A DNA stretch of 64,000 nt from assembly GCF_029504695.1 (NCBI RefSeq), contig NZ_JAQFIN010000013.1, positions 36,130 to 100,129 of the forward strand, given 5' to 3'. A program made the translations under genes and the position numbers. Origin of the DNA: Parabacteroides sp. PF5-6. Its GTDB lineage: Bacteria; Bacteroidota; Bacteroidia; Bacteroidales; Tannerellaceae. Position 1 is the stretch's first letter; each line of letters starts with the position of its first letter. The notes under the pieces are model-generated. The model saw only the letters and a program-made list of their open reading frames with translations. It was not told the origin of the DNA and made no database searches. This document shows, piece by piece, positions 37,007 through 45,024 of the stretch.

Positions 37007-38305
37007 TTACCGATCAAGCCATGGTGCCGGATTGAGCTTTGTTTTTTCTTTCCAGAGCTGGAAGTGGAGGATGGTTTCGTTGCCGTTCTCGGAGTCAGAG
37101 AAGATCTTGCCCAACGCCTGGCGGGTCGTCACCTTATCGCCTTTCTTGACGTAGACCTGGCTGAGGTTGCTGTAGACGGTCAGGTAGTTTCCATGCCGCA
37201 CAATCACGGAGTTGTTGAATCCGGGGATGACGAAGATACTGGTCACCTCCCCACTGAATACCGCGCGGGCATCCGTTCCCGGCGTCGTTTGGATATCGAT
37301 CCCGCTGTTGTTGGTCCGGACGTATTTGAGCTGCTGATGCTGTTGCTCGCCAAAGTGTCCGACGATGGTGTAGCGCCCTTCCAATGGGAGCGGCAGGCGT
37401 CCGCGGTTGCCGGCGAAATCTTGCGAGAGCTTCTTCTCTGCCGGGGTCATGGCATAGCCACCTTTGGTATCGGCCGTGCGTTCGTCTTTGGCCGGTTCGG
37501 CTTTCTCGCCGGGTTTCTTGGCTGCCGTGGCACGATCGCGGGCGGCTTTGGCCTCCGCCTCTGCCTTGGCGATCTCTTCGGCGATCAGTTTTTCGATTTG
37601 CCGGTTCAACGCATTGGCTTGCTGGCGCTTCTTGCGTAATTGCGCCTGTAGGTCTTTCTGTTTCTTATTGAGTTGCTGTACTTCCTTTTTTTGGTTGGTC
37701 TCTTCGCCTTGCAGTTTCTTTCGTTCTTCTTCGCGCGCTTGCATCAGGGCTTGCTTTTCTTCGCGTGTTGCTTTGAGTTCGGTTTGGCGCACACGGATCT
37801 CTTCCCGCTTCTTCAGGATATCGTTTGCCTGCTGCTTCTGCCAGTAGGCAAACTCGCGCAGGTAACGCATCCGACGCATCGACTGGGCGAAATTTTCGGC
37901 CGAAAGGATAAACAGAAGTTTGTCCTGGGAAGTCTGCCGCCTTTGCATCCGTTGGGCGGAGCGGCTGTAGTTGTCTTGCTTCGTCTTGAGTTCTTTCTCC
38001 AGGTTAGCGATCTCTCGTTGCAAAGCGGTGATTTGATTATCGATCGCTTGCGTTTCCTGGTTGAGCAGGTCGATTACTCGCTTCCGGGAGAGGATCTGGC
38101 CGGAGAGCAGGTTGAGGCGGTTCAGGGAGCTTTGGGCGGATTGCGTCGTTTCTTTCAATAACTTATCGGTCATCTCGATTTCGGCTAAGGCTTTCTTCCG
38201 TTGTTCTTCCAGCTTGCGCACGGCGGCTGAGTTCTGAGCGGAAGCCGTCAGAATGGAACCGGAAACCAACAGGATGACCCATAAGTATATTTTCGCTTTA
38301 CTCAT
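37007..38305 (-). CDS. Murein hydrolase activator EnvC-like protein (M23 domain)
   Basis: 432 residues from the ATG at 38305 (MSKAKIYLWVILLVSGSILTA, a signal peptide); an upstream TTG is less likely. Long coiled coils cover about residues 25-260 (LEEQRKKALAEIEMTDKLLK). A Lys/Ala-rich linker and a C-terminal peptidase M23/LytM domain follow (SGIDIQTTPGTDARAVFSGE, VIVRHGNYLTVYSNLS). The usual HxxxD and HxH zinc ligands appear altered (SGIDI, ILHFQLWK), as in catalytically inactive EnvC/NlpD activators. It probably activates amidases at division. The start overlaps the DUF4292 stop by eight bases. Confidence 0.9.
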   Translation of the reverse strand: MSKAKIYLWVILLVSGSILTASAQNSAAVRKLEEQRKKALAEIEMTDKLLKETTQSAQSSLNRLNLLSGQILSRKRVIDLLNQETQAIDNQITALQREIANLEKELKTKQDNYSRSAQRMQRRQTSQDKLLFILSAENFAQSMRRMRYLREFAYWQKQQANDILKKREEIRVRQTELKATREEKQALMQAREEERKKLQGEETNQKKEVQQLNKKQKDLQAQLRKKRQQANALNRQIEKLIAEEIAKAEAEAKAARDRATAAKKPGEKAEPAKDERTADTKGGYAMTPAEKKLSQDFAGNRGRLPLPLEGRYTIVGHFGEQQHQQLKYVRTNNSGIDIQTTPGTDARAVFSGEVTSIFVIPGFNNSVIVRHGNYLTVYSNLSQVYVKKGDKVTTRQALGKIFSDSENGNETILHFQLWKEKTKLNPAPWLDR

Positions 38306-39149
38306 TCGATGAACCAAACATCTTCATTATCTCTGCAAACGTGACGCGTTTGTATTTCTCCGGTATAGTAACCTCTATTTGCACCGGAATGTTCGTTTGT
38401 ACCCGCGAAAAGTTCAACCGCAGCCCGCCCTTGGAGGCTTTTTCGGCGAACAGGTTGATATCCATCCGCATGGGAAAAGGTTGCTCTTCCGTTATCCGGA
38501 AGTCGGAATAGATCCATTGAAGGGCAAAGTTTTCCGCTTTGTCCGTTACGTAGGTCGAAAGCAGTTTCTCTTCGCCGTCGGCCGTAAAGAGATAGGATAA
38601 ACCCATCGCGTCTTTGGCGCGTATCTCGGCACTGTTTCCTTCCTGATTCAACAGGAAGCGGTGATAGAGTGCGGGAGCCACCCGGTTCTCGCCGGGATAG
38701 AAGAGGTGATTGACGAAAAGGGATTGCAGGTTGTTATAGTTGAACCCGACGGGCATCTGCCCTTTCAGTTTGACGTGGCTTTCCGCCAGGTAACGACGGC
38801 TCATGCGGTCGATGATCTTGACACTGTCCTGATCGAAGAATAAACGGAAGATCTCTATGCCCAACGCGGGTTGTACCGATAAGATAAACGCGCTGTCGCG
38901 CACCATCTTCAGATCCACCCGCGAACTCATCTCCTTCCCGGGAATAAGGATCTCGGCATTCATCCGGGCACTCAACGTCTCGAACCGGAAAGCTCTTTCC
39001 TGCATCGAGTCGAAAAACTCGGCATGCGCCTTCGCTTCCCCCGCCTCTACCGTGGCTACTTTCTGGGAAGACTTACAACCGAACAAGACAAAGAGCATGG
39101 CTGTATAGAGCGCCACACAGAAAACGATATATTTGGATACATTTTTCAT
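38298..39149 (-). CDS. DUF4292 lipoprotein
   Basis: 283 residues with lipobox LFGC (Cys about 25). The beta-rich body (about 40-280) resembles the LolA/LolB-like fold proposed for DUF4292 (FETLSARMNAEILIPGKEMS, GIEIFRLFFDQDSVKIIDRM). It sits between a TPR lipoprotein-processing-like gene and the EnvC-like gene, a gene order seen widely in Bacteroidetes. A role in outer-membrane lipoprotein or envelope maintenance is suggested by fold and context only. Confidence 0.88.
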   Translation of the reverse strand: MKNVSKYIVFCVALYTAMLFVLFGCKSSQKVATVEAGEAKAHAEFFDSMQERAFRFETLSARMNAEILIPGKEMSSRVDLKMVRDSAFILSVQPALGIEIFRLFFDQDSVKIIDRMSRRYLAESHVKLKGQMPVGFNYNNLQSLFVNHLFYPGENRVAPALYHRFLLNQEGNSAEIRAKDAMGLSYLFTADGEEKLLSTYVTDKAENFALQWIYSDFRITEEQPFPMRMDINLFAEKASKGGLRLNFSRVQTNIPVQIEVTIPEKYKRVTFAEIMKMFGSSNE

Positions 39150-39160
39150 CAGCTTTCCAA

Positions 39161-39188
39161 TTAACCATTAATCATTAATAATTAACCA
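39161..39188. repeat. Heptad array, four 7-bp units (TTAAtCA type)
   Basis: TTAACCA, TTAATCA, TTAATAA, TTAACCA, in register and ending exactly one base before the stop codon (39189) of the TPR gene. The array fills the junction with the DUF4292 gene. Confidence 0.85.
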
Positions 39189-40934
39189 TTACTCTTCGAT
39201 GTATTGCCCCTCCGCAATCTTGCGATCGAGCACTTCACTCTCTTTCCCCATCTCTTTCGCTTTCTTCCATTGCTCGAGCGCTTTCTCTTTGTTCCCGTTC
39301 ATGTAGAGGATATCCCCGTAATGATCAACTAATTCGGAACTGTTGGTCGTGTCACGGTCGATTGCCCGTTCGATATAGATCTTTGCCAGTTTGTAATCTC
39401 CTCTGACGAAGAAGATCCAGGCGTAAGTATCCAGGTAGGTGGCGTTGTCGGGCTCCATATCGATGGTCTGGGAACTCATCCGGGCGGCTTTGTCCAGGTC
39501 TTTCTTGTCTAACGAAAGGAAATAGGCGTAGTTATTCAGGACAACAACGTTCTTATTGTTGTATTTCAGTGCTTCGTCGTAAGCTTCATAGGCTTTGTCG
39601 ATCTGTTCGATCTGGTAATAGATATCCCCGATCTGGCCGTAGAAATCGGATTTCATCCGTCCGTTCTCATTCGGGATGATCGCGATGCCGGCAGAGTAGG
39701 TATCGAGGGCATCCTGGTACTTCTCTTGCTGGTAGTAGGCGATCCCGAGATAGAAGTAGTACTCGGGAGCATCGGGAAACAACTCCATGCAGGTTTGGCA
39801 GATCCGGATAACTTCCGGCAGGTCTTCCAAGCGCAAGGCGAGGTTTAAGAGCTGTTGCCACGCCGCCTGGTTGTCCGGTTCCATCTCGGTAACCAGTTGA
39901 AACTGGAACCGGGCTTCTTCGGAATTATCCTGGGCGGAGGAAAGGAAGCTGCCGTACATCAGTTTCAGATCCACATCTTCGGGATGCTGACCGATCAGTT
40001 CGTTGAACAATACATTCACATTGTCCATGCCTTGCTTGGATTGTTGCAGGCGGGCGATGTAGCGGGCGAGGATACCCACCTTGGTGTCCACATCCAGCTC
40101 TTCGTTCACCAGGGCATTCCGTATCTGTTGCTCGGAGGCGGCTTTGTCGCCTTTGGCTTCATAGTAGTTCGACATGGAGACGATGTAATACGGGTTGGTC
40201 GGTTCTATGGCGTAGGCGTTCTGATAGCATGCGTAGGCTTTGTCCAGGTCTTTGTTTTCCAGGTAGAGATCGCCAAGCAGAAGGGGGTAACGGGATACGG
40301 TCGGGTACTTCTCGGCCAGCTTCTCGATCTCGGCGAAAGCCTTTTCTTTCTCATGGATATCCATATACAAACGAAACTTCTGAAGCGAGAGCGCCTCATT
40401 CATGCCCATTGCCGCTTCCAGTTGGTCGTAGGCGTCGATCGCTTCCGCGATATTCCCGGCCTGGCTTAAGGCTTCGCCGAGATAGAAGTTCAACTCGGTC
40501 TTTTCGGGATACTGCCCGGTGAGTTTCTTGTATTCCTCCGCGGCCTCGCCGAATAGTCCGATGTTACGGCTGACGGAAGCGAGCGTCATGCGGTAAGTAA
40601 AATTATCCGGTGTATGATCAACGGCTTGCTTCAGCATCTCCACCGCTTTCTCGGGGCGATTCAACTGCATATAGAAAAAGGAAAGTTCGTAGAGCACGGC
40701 AGAGGCTGTCGAGTCGATCGCCAGGCAATGGCTGAACGCATCGAAAGCCGCGTCGTATTTCCCGGCCGCCTTCAGGTTCAACCCTTCGTAGAAGAAATAG
40801 TCGAACTTCCGCTGCTCCGCCTGCCAATGGATAACGGATAAAACATCCTCACTCCCTTTGTTCTTGTTCTCCGCAAACCCCAAGTTTGTACAGAACCAAA
40901 CACAAAGAAGCGCATAGTATAGTCTTTTTAGCAT
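39189..40934 (-). CDS. Tetratricopeptide-repeat protein
   Basis: 581 residues from the ATG at 40934 (MLKRLYYALLCVWFCTNLGF, a signal peptide); a TTG six codons upstream is in the preceding heptad-like spacer and is not favoured. About a dozen TPR units span residues 50-560 (LNLKAAGKYDAAFDAFSHCL, YYFYLGIAYYQQEKYQDALD, AYEAYDEALKYNNKNVVVLN). It is a large periplasmic or lipoprotein-assembly scaffold by context. Co-directional with dut and DUF4292. Confidence 0.88.
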   Translation of the reverse strand: MLKRLYYALLCVWFCTNLGFAENKNKGSEDVLSVIHWQAEQRKFDYFFYEGLNLKAAGKYDAAFDAFSHCLAIDSTASAVLYELSFFYMQLNRPEKAVEMLKQAVDHTPDNFTYRMTLASVSRNIGLFGEAAEEYKKLTGQYPEKTELNFYLGEALSQAGNIAEAIDAYDQLEAAMGMNEALSLQKFRLYMDIHEKEKAFAEIEKLAEKYPTVSRYPLLLGDLYLENKDLDKAYACYQNAYAIEPTNPYYIVSMSNYYEAKGDKAASEQQIRNALVNEELDVDTKVGILARYIARLQQSKQGMDNVNVLFNELIGQHPEDVDLKLMYGSFLSSAQDNSEEARFQFQLVTEMEPDNQAAWQQLLNLALRLEDLPEVIRICQTCMELFPDAPEYYFYLGIAYYQQEKYQDALDTYSAGIAIIPNENGRMKSDFYGQIGDIYYQIEQIDKAYEAYDEALKYNNKNVVVLNNYAYFLSLDKKDLDKAARMSSQTIDMEPDNATYLDTYAWIFFVRGDYKLAKIYIERAIDRDTTNSSELVDHYGDILYMNGNKEKALEQWKKAKEMGKESEVLDRKIAEGQYIEE

Positions 40935-40952
40935 AAATCTATTAATTGTCAA
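40935..40952. repeat. Short heptad-like junction dut/TPR
   Basis: The 18-base gap reads AATTGACAATTAATAG-like on the minus strand, about two heptads matching the arrays at 5444 and 59802. It is too short to be sure. Confidence 0.35.
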
Positions 40953-41387
40953 TTATTTCTTCCCCGTATGTCCGAAACCACCGGCTCCCCTTTCGGTTTC
41001 GTCCAGTACTTCGACCGGTTCCCATTGCACCTGGCTGTGGGTGGCGATCACCATCTGGCAGATCCGTTCGCCATCGTTCACGGTAAAAGGTTCGGAGGAG
41101 AGATTAACCAGAATCACACCGATCTCGCCGCGGTAATCGGCATCGATCGTTCCCGGCGTATTCAACAGGGAAATGCCGTGTTTAAGCGCCAATCCACTGC
41201 GCGGACGCATCTGCGCTTCGTAGCCTTCGGGCAGGGAAATATATAATCCGGTGGGAATCAATCTGCGTTCTAACGGTTTGAGAACTATGGGCTCCGACAG
41301 GTTCGCACGGATATCCATTCCTGCCGATAAAGAGGTCGCATACCCGGGTAGCGGATGGTGCGATTTGTTTACAATCCTGACTTTCAT
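40953..41387 (-). CDS. dut: dUTP diphosphatase
   Basis: 144 residues, trimeric dUTPase. The five motifs are visible: [39 protein letters not shown] (catalytic Asp), ERICQMVI, and the C-terminal flap [11 protein letters not shown] that closes over the substrate. It hydrolyses dUTP to dUMP and pyrophosphate, limiting uracil in DNA and feeding thymidylate synthesis. It lies between ispG and the TPR gene in a leftward cluster. Confidence 0.97.
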   Translation of the reverse strand: MKVRIVNKSHHPLPGYATSLSAGMDIRANLSEPIVLKPLERRLIPTGLYISLPEGYEAQMRPRSGLALKHGISLLNTPGTIDADYRGEIGVILVNLSSEPFTVNDGERICQMVIATHSQVQWEPVEVLDETERGAGGFGHTGKK

Positions 41388-41397
41388 CTTAATTTTG

Positions 41398-41469
41398 TAG
41401 TTAGTAGTTGGTAGTTAGTAGTTGGTAGTCGCATGCAGTATTCTCTACCAACTACTAACTACTAACTAC
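41398..41469. repeat. Heptad hairpin: TAGTTAG/TAGTTGG arms around a 16-base loop
   Basis: Left arm TAGTTAG, TAGTTGG, TAGTTAG, TAGTTGG, TAG (41398-41428). Loop TCGCATGCAGTATTCT (41429-41444). Right arm 41445-41469, CTACCAAC then TACTAAC twice then TAC, pairs with the left arm at about 24 of 26 positions. It lies between the ispG stop and the dut start. Confidence 0.9.
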
Positions 41470-41524
41470 ACATTCGGCGTATCACGCTGAATGCTTTATT
41501 CTAAGCGACGAAGATAATAAATAA

Positions 41525-43360
41525 TTAGGAATGCCAGTCGCCGTTCTCTTTTATTAACTCTACTAAACGTTTTACAGCGTCTTCTTCGGGGATGTTTTTG
41601 AGGATACACGTTTTGCCTTTGTACAGGCTGATCCGGCCACGTCCGGCACCGACATAGCCGTAGTCGGCATCCGCCATTTCGCCCGGCCCGTTCACGATAC
41701 AGCCCATGATCCCGATCTTCAGCCCTTTCAGATGCGAAGTGGCTTCTTTGACACGGGCGATGGTGGCCTGCAGGTTAAACAATGTCCGGCCGCAACTGGG
41801 ACAGGAGATGTATTCGGTTTTGCTGATCCGGGCTCTTGCCGCCTGCAGGATGCCAAACATGCAACTGTCGGTCAGGGGCGTAGGGACCGCATCGTTATGC
41901 AACAGGATCCCGTCGCCGAAACCATCCAACAGCAGGGCGCCAAAATCAGCTCCGGCTTTTACCTGCATCGCTTCGATATCGGGTTCGTGATAATCTCTTT
42001 GCAGGATCACCGGTGAGAGGCAGTCGGCAGTGATCAGTTTATGAAGGGCGGCCCGTTGCGAACCGAGTCCGTTGCGGTGGTGGGTGCTCAATACGATCAC
42101 TGTAGTCCGATCCTGTTTCAAGATCTCGATGATGCGATCGGAGAGATCGGCATACGAGAGGCGTACGAACTTGATCGGTGAGGGATAATTCTTGAGTTCT
42201 TCAATCTCCGAAGCGAGAAAGTAGGGATACGTGTTCGGCCGGTCTTTCCAGAAATGTGCATCCACGATCAGATGCAGGTGATCGGGCAGATTATCCGGGT
42301 CTTCCTTGCCGATATAGAGATAATCGGGTGGGGTCTGATGATCCATTTCGAAGGAGCCGTTTGTCCGGTCGGAGATGACCACCGGCATTTGCCCATCCCC
42401 CATATTCATCAGTTTGCGGGTCAGGTGACGTGACGGGTCGAAAGGATTGTATCCGGGAGCGATGGCCGCTTCGATGGGCAGGTGCCCTTCCCTTTCCCGT
42501 ATGTAGTCGACCAATTTGCCGGCCACCGGCATTTCCGCTTCAGGTTCTTCACTCAGGGAGACACGGATCGTATCCCCAATGCCGTCGGCCAATAACGTGC
42601 CGATACCTACGGCACTCTTTATGCGTCCGTCTTCTCCGTCGCCCGCTTCGGTCACCCCCAGGTGCAACGGGAAGTGCATCTCTTCTTTTCCCATCGTATC
42701 GACCAGCAGGCGGACGGTGCGTACCATAACGACCGTATTGGATGCTTTGATCGAGATCACCACGTTTGAGAAGTCTTCATCCCGACAGATCCGGAGGAAC
42801 TCCATGCAGGAGGCAACCATGCCTTCGGGCGTATCGCCATAACGGCTCATGATACGGTCGGAAAGGGAACCGTGGTTCACCCCGATCCGGACAGCCGTAT
42901 GGTGTTTCTTGCATAAGTCGAGGAAAGGCACAAAGCGTTCGCGGATTTTCAGTATCTCCAACGCGTACTCTTCGTCGGTATATTCAAGCAGGTCGAAGGT
43001 TTTGATCTTATCGACATAATTGCCCGGGTTGATCCGGACCTTCTCTACCTCCCGGGCGGCCACATCGGCGGCTCGGGGATTGAAATGGATATCCGCCACC
43101 AGAGGCGTAGTGTATCCCGCGTCGGTCAAGGCTTTCCGGATCACGCCCAGGTTGTGGGCTTCCCGTTCGCCTTGCGCGGTGAAACGGACATACTCGGCTC
43201 CGGCTTCAATCATCCGGATCGCCTGCTCGACCGCCGCTTCCGTATCCATCGTCGACACATTGGCCATCGACTGAATACGTATAGGATGATCTCCCCCCAT
43301 AGGGGTAGTGCCTATGTGAACAATGGAAGAGGGACGACGGTGGTAGTTGAATAGGTCCAT
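41525..43360 (-). CDS. ispG: 4-hydroxy-3-methylbut-2-enyl-diphosphate synthase, long (three-domain) form
   Basis: 611 residues from the ATG at 43360 (MDLFNYHRRPSSIVHIGTTP). The upstream in-frame codons translate a heptad array (NFQLSTFNY) and are not part of the protein. The N-terminal TIM barrel (about 10-280), the extra central domain typical of Bacteroidetes, Chlamydiae and plants (about 290-480), and the C-terminal Fe-S domain with CPSCGRTLFN and GIMGCIVNGPGEMADADYGY are present. It catalyses the [4Fe-4S]-dependent reduction of MEcPP to HMBPP in the MEP isoprenoid pathway. Clustered with purE upstream and dut downstream. Confidence 0.96.
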   Translation of the reverse strand: MDLFNYHRRPSSIVHIGTTPMGGDHPIRIQSMANVSTMDTEAAVEQAIRMIEAGAEYVRFTAQGEREAHNLGVIRKALTDAGYTTPLVADIHFNPRAADVAAREVEKVRINPGNYVDKIKTFDLLEYTDEEYALEILKIRERFVPFLDLCKKHHTAVRIGVNHGSLSDRIMSRYGDTPEGMVASCMEFLRICRDEDFSNVVISIKASNTVVMVRTVRLLVDTMGKEEMHFPLHLGVTEAGDGEDGRIKSAVGIGTLLADGIGDTIRVSLSEEPEAEMPVAGKLVDYIREREGHLPIEAAIAPGYNPFDPSRHLTRKLMNMGDGQMPVVISDRTNGSFEMDHQTPPDYLYIGKEDPDNLPDHLHLIVDAHFWKDRPNTYPYFLASEIEELKNYPSPIKFVRLSYADLSDRIIEILKQDRTTVIVLSTHHRNGLGSQRAALHKLITADCLSPVILQRDYHEPDIEAMQVKAGADFGALLLDGFGDGILLHNDAVPTPLTDSCMFGILQAARARISKTEYISCPSCGRTLFNLQATIARVKEATSHLKGLKIGIMGCIVNGPGEMADADYGYVGAGRGRISLYKGKTCILKNIPEEDAVKRLVELIKENGDWHS

Positions 43361-43365
43361 AATGT

Positions 43366-43424
43366 AGTTGAAAGTTGAAAGTTGAAAGTTGGATGATCTC
43401 ATTTTCAACTTTCAACTTTCAACT
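43366..43424. repeat. Heptad hairpin: AGTTGAA arms between purE and ispG
   Basis: AGTTGAA three times and AGTTGGA (43366-43393), a short spacer, then TTCAACT three times (43404-43424). The arms pair over about 22 bases. The array starts five bases after the purE stop and ends six bases before the ispG ATG on the minus strand. Confidence 0.92.
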
Positions 43425-43429
43425 AACAC

Positions 43430-43936
43430 TCAGTTTGTTTTGTATTTGTATTTCACCTCGGCCAGTTCAGCATTGGCCTTGACGATCTTTGTTTTCAGTT
43501 CTTCTTTGTATCCGGCCAGTTTATCTTGCAGGGCAGGGTCGCCGACGGACAAGATCTGCACGGCCAGGATGCCTGCGTTCAACGCGCCGTTGATGCCTAC
43601 GGTAGCCACCGGGATGCCCGGAGGCATCTGTACGATTGCCAATAAGGCATCCATGCCATCCAGGGTGGCATTGATCGGAACGCCAATCACCGGAAGGGTA
43701 GTCATCGAAGCGATCACCCCACAAAGGTGGGCGGCCATACCGGCGGCGGCGATAATCACTTTTATTCCTCTGTCTTTGGCTCCTTTGGCAAATTGCTCCA
43801 CTTCAGCCGGCGTGCGGTGAGCGGAAAGGGCATGTATTTCGAAAGGGACCTCCATCTCATCGAGGAATTTGGCCGCTTTCTCCATAACGGGCAGGTCTGA
43901 GGTGCTGCCCATGATTATGCTTACTATTGGGGTCAT
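43430..43936 (-). CDS. purE: N5-carboxyaminoimidazole ribonucleotide mutase
   Basis: 168 residues from the ATG at 43936 (MTPIVSIIMGSTSDLPVMEK). The longer frame upstream crosses a hairpin and overlaps gcvH, so it is rejected. Class I PurE motifs: MGSTSDLPVM, HALSAHRTP (substrate His), and GMAAHLCGVIASMTTLPVIGVP. It converts N5-CAIR to CAIR in purine synthesis; purK is not in the window. Confidence 0.97.
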   Translation of the reverse strand: MTPIVSIIMGSTSDLPVMEKAAKFLDEMEVPFEIHALSAHRTPAEVEQFAKGAKDRGIKVIIAAAGMAAHLCGVIASMTTLPVIGVPINATLDGMDALLAIVQMPPGIPVATVGINGALNAGILAVQILSVGDPALQDKLAGYKEELKTKIVKANAELAEVKYKYKTN

Positions 43937-43956
43937 GTTGTTTGAATTTAAAAGAG

Positions 43957-43985
43957 AGAAGATAGAAGGGAAACTTCTATCTTCT
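43957..43985. repeat. 12-bp perfect hairpin between gcvH and purE
   Basis: AGAAGATAGAAG (43957-43968), loop GGAAA, CTTCTATCTTCT (43974-43985). The arms are made of overlapping 7-base AGAAGAT/AGAAGGG-like units, so it looks like a minimal heptad hairpin. Confidence 0.8.
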
Positions 43986-43991
43986 AACTGT

Positions 43992-44372
43992 TTACTTCGC
44001 AATCAGCTTCTGATATTCATCAGCCGACAAGAGGCCTTCTACTTCCGAAGGATTGGAAAGAGCCACTTTGATCAGCCAACCTTTGCCATAAGCGTCTTCG
44101 TTGACCAATTCAGGTTGGTCTTCCAGTTCGGCGTTTACTTCCACAACCTCACCGCTAACGGGCATGAAAAGGTCGGATACGGTTTTGACGGCTTCGATTG
44201 TTCCGAAGACTTCTTCCTGTGCAACGGTTTCACCTTCTGTAGCGATATCGACAAATACGATTTCACCCAGTTCACTCTGTGCGTAGTCAGTAATACCCAC
44301 AAAAGCGTGATCACCTTCGATGCGAACCCATTCGTGGTCCTTCGTGTACTTTAAATCTGCAGGAAAATTCAT
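43992..44372 (-). CDS. gcvH: Glycine cleavage system H protein
   Basis: 126 residues. The lipoyl-carrier domain has the lipoylated lysine in [15 protein letters not shown], preceded by [20 protein letters not shown]. The N-terminus is [20 protein letters not shown]. It shuttles the aminomethyl group between the P, T and L proteins, none of which is encoded here. It lies 16 bases after the PAP2-like membrane protein gene and upstream of purE. Confidence 0.97.
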   Translation of the reverse strand: MNFPADLKYTKDHEWVRIEGDHAFVGITDYAQSELGEIVFVDIATEGETVAQEEVFGTIEAVKTVSDLFMPVSGEVVEVNAELEDQPELVNEDAYGKGWLIKVALSNPSEVEGLLSADEYQKLIAK

Positions 44373-44388
44373 AATTTTAGTGTTTTTA

Positions 44389-45009
44389 TTAATTAAACAA
44401 ATACATATAACTCATCGATATCGCTCCGAATATGGAGAGAAATCCCAATGCGAAACCGGCGTATGTTTGCATCGGGGTATGGCGTTTCAGATATATCCGC
44501 GACATGGCAACCAACCCTCCGACAAGGATAATCAGGATGAAACCCCAGAACGGGTTCATCAGATGAATGTTGGATACGCCCATCACTCCGCCCAGCAGTC
44601 CTCCGACTCCCAGTGTATGCGCACTGATTTTCCAGGCAAAGTTAATGAAAAGTGCCGCAACCAGCGCTATGCAACTGCCAATAATAATGGCTAACAGCCA
44701 GAAAGGCATTTTCATCTTATAAAAATAATAGAGACAGACGAGCAGGGAGGTGATAATAATCAGGTAAGGTATCGCCCGTTCCCGGCGGTCGGTCAGTTCG
44801 ACATCGCTGGCTGCCCCTTGCTGGATCAATAAAAGGATGAATAATCCGGGGATGACCGCTGTCGTGATGAAAGTTCCCCCTATGATCGCCATCTTCACCG
44901 TGGCCGGATAGATTGCCAGGTAGGTAAAGGTCAACGCGAACAAAATCCCGTAGGTCACCATAAGCAACGGGTGGAACAGGATAGATATTATATTGGAGAA
45001 TACTTTCAT
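44389..45009 (-). CDS. PAP2-like integral membrane protein
   Basis: 206 residues with six hydrophobic segments. The motifs recall PAP2 phosphatases but are degenerate: DRRERAIPY (for KxxxxxxRP), [12 protein letters not shown] (for PSGH) and [20 protein letters not shown] (for SRxxxxxHxxxD, with Gln-Thr where the Asp would be expected). It may be an inactive or divergent lipid phosphatase. A minus-strand TAAATTTG box at 45017-45024 sits just before the start and overlaps the rpoN stop. Co-directional with gcvH. Confidence 0.8.
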   Translation of the reverse strand: MKVFSNIISILFHPLLMVTYGILFALTFTYLAIYPATVKMAIIGGTFITTAVIPGLFILLLIQQGAASDVELTDRRERAIPYLIIITSLLVCLYYFYKMKMPFWLLAIIIGSCIALVAALFINFAWKISAHTLGVGGLLGGVMGVSNIHLMNPFWGFILIILVGGLVAMSRIYLKRHTPMQTYAGFALGFLSIFGAISMSYMYLFN

Positions 45010-45016
45010 TCGGTCG

Positions 45017-45024
45017 CAAATTTA
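45017..45024 (-). promoter_or_regulatory. Candidate -7 box overlapping the rpoN stop
   Basis: TAAATTTG on the minus strand ends eight bases before the PAP2-like gene's ATG, so its transcript would have a leader of only a few bases. Confidence 0.4.
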
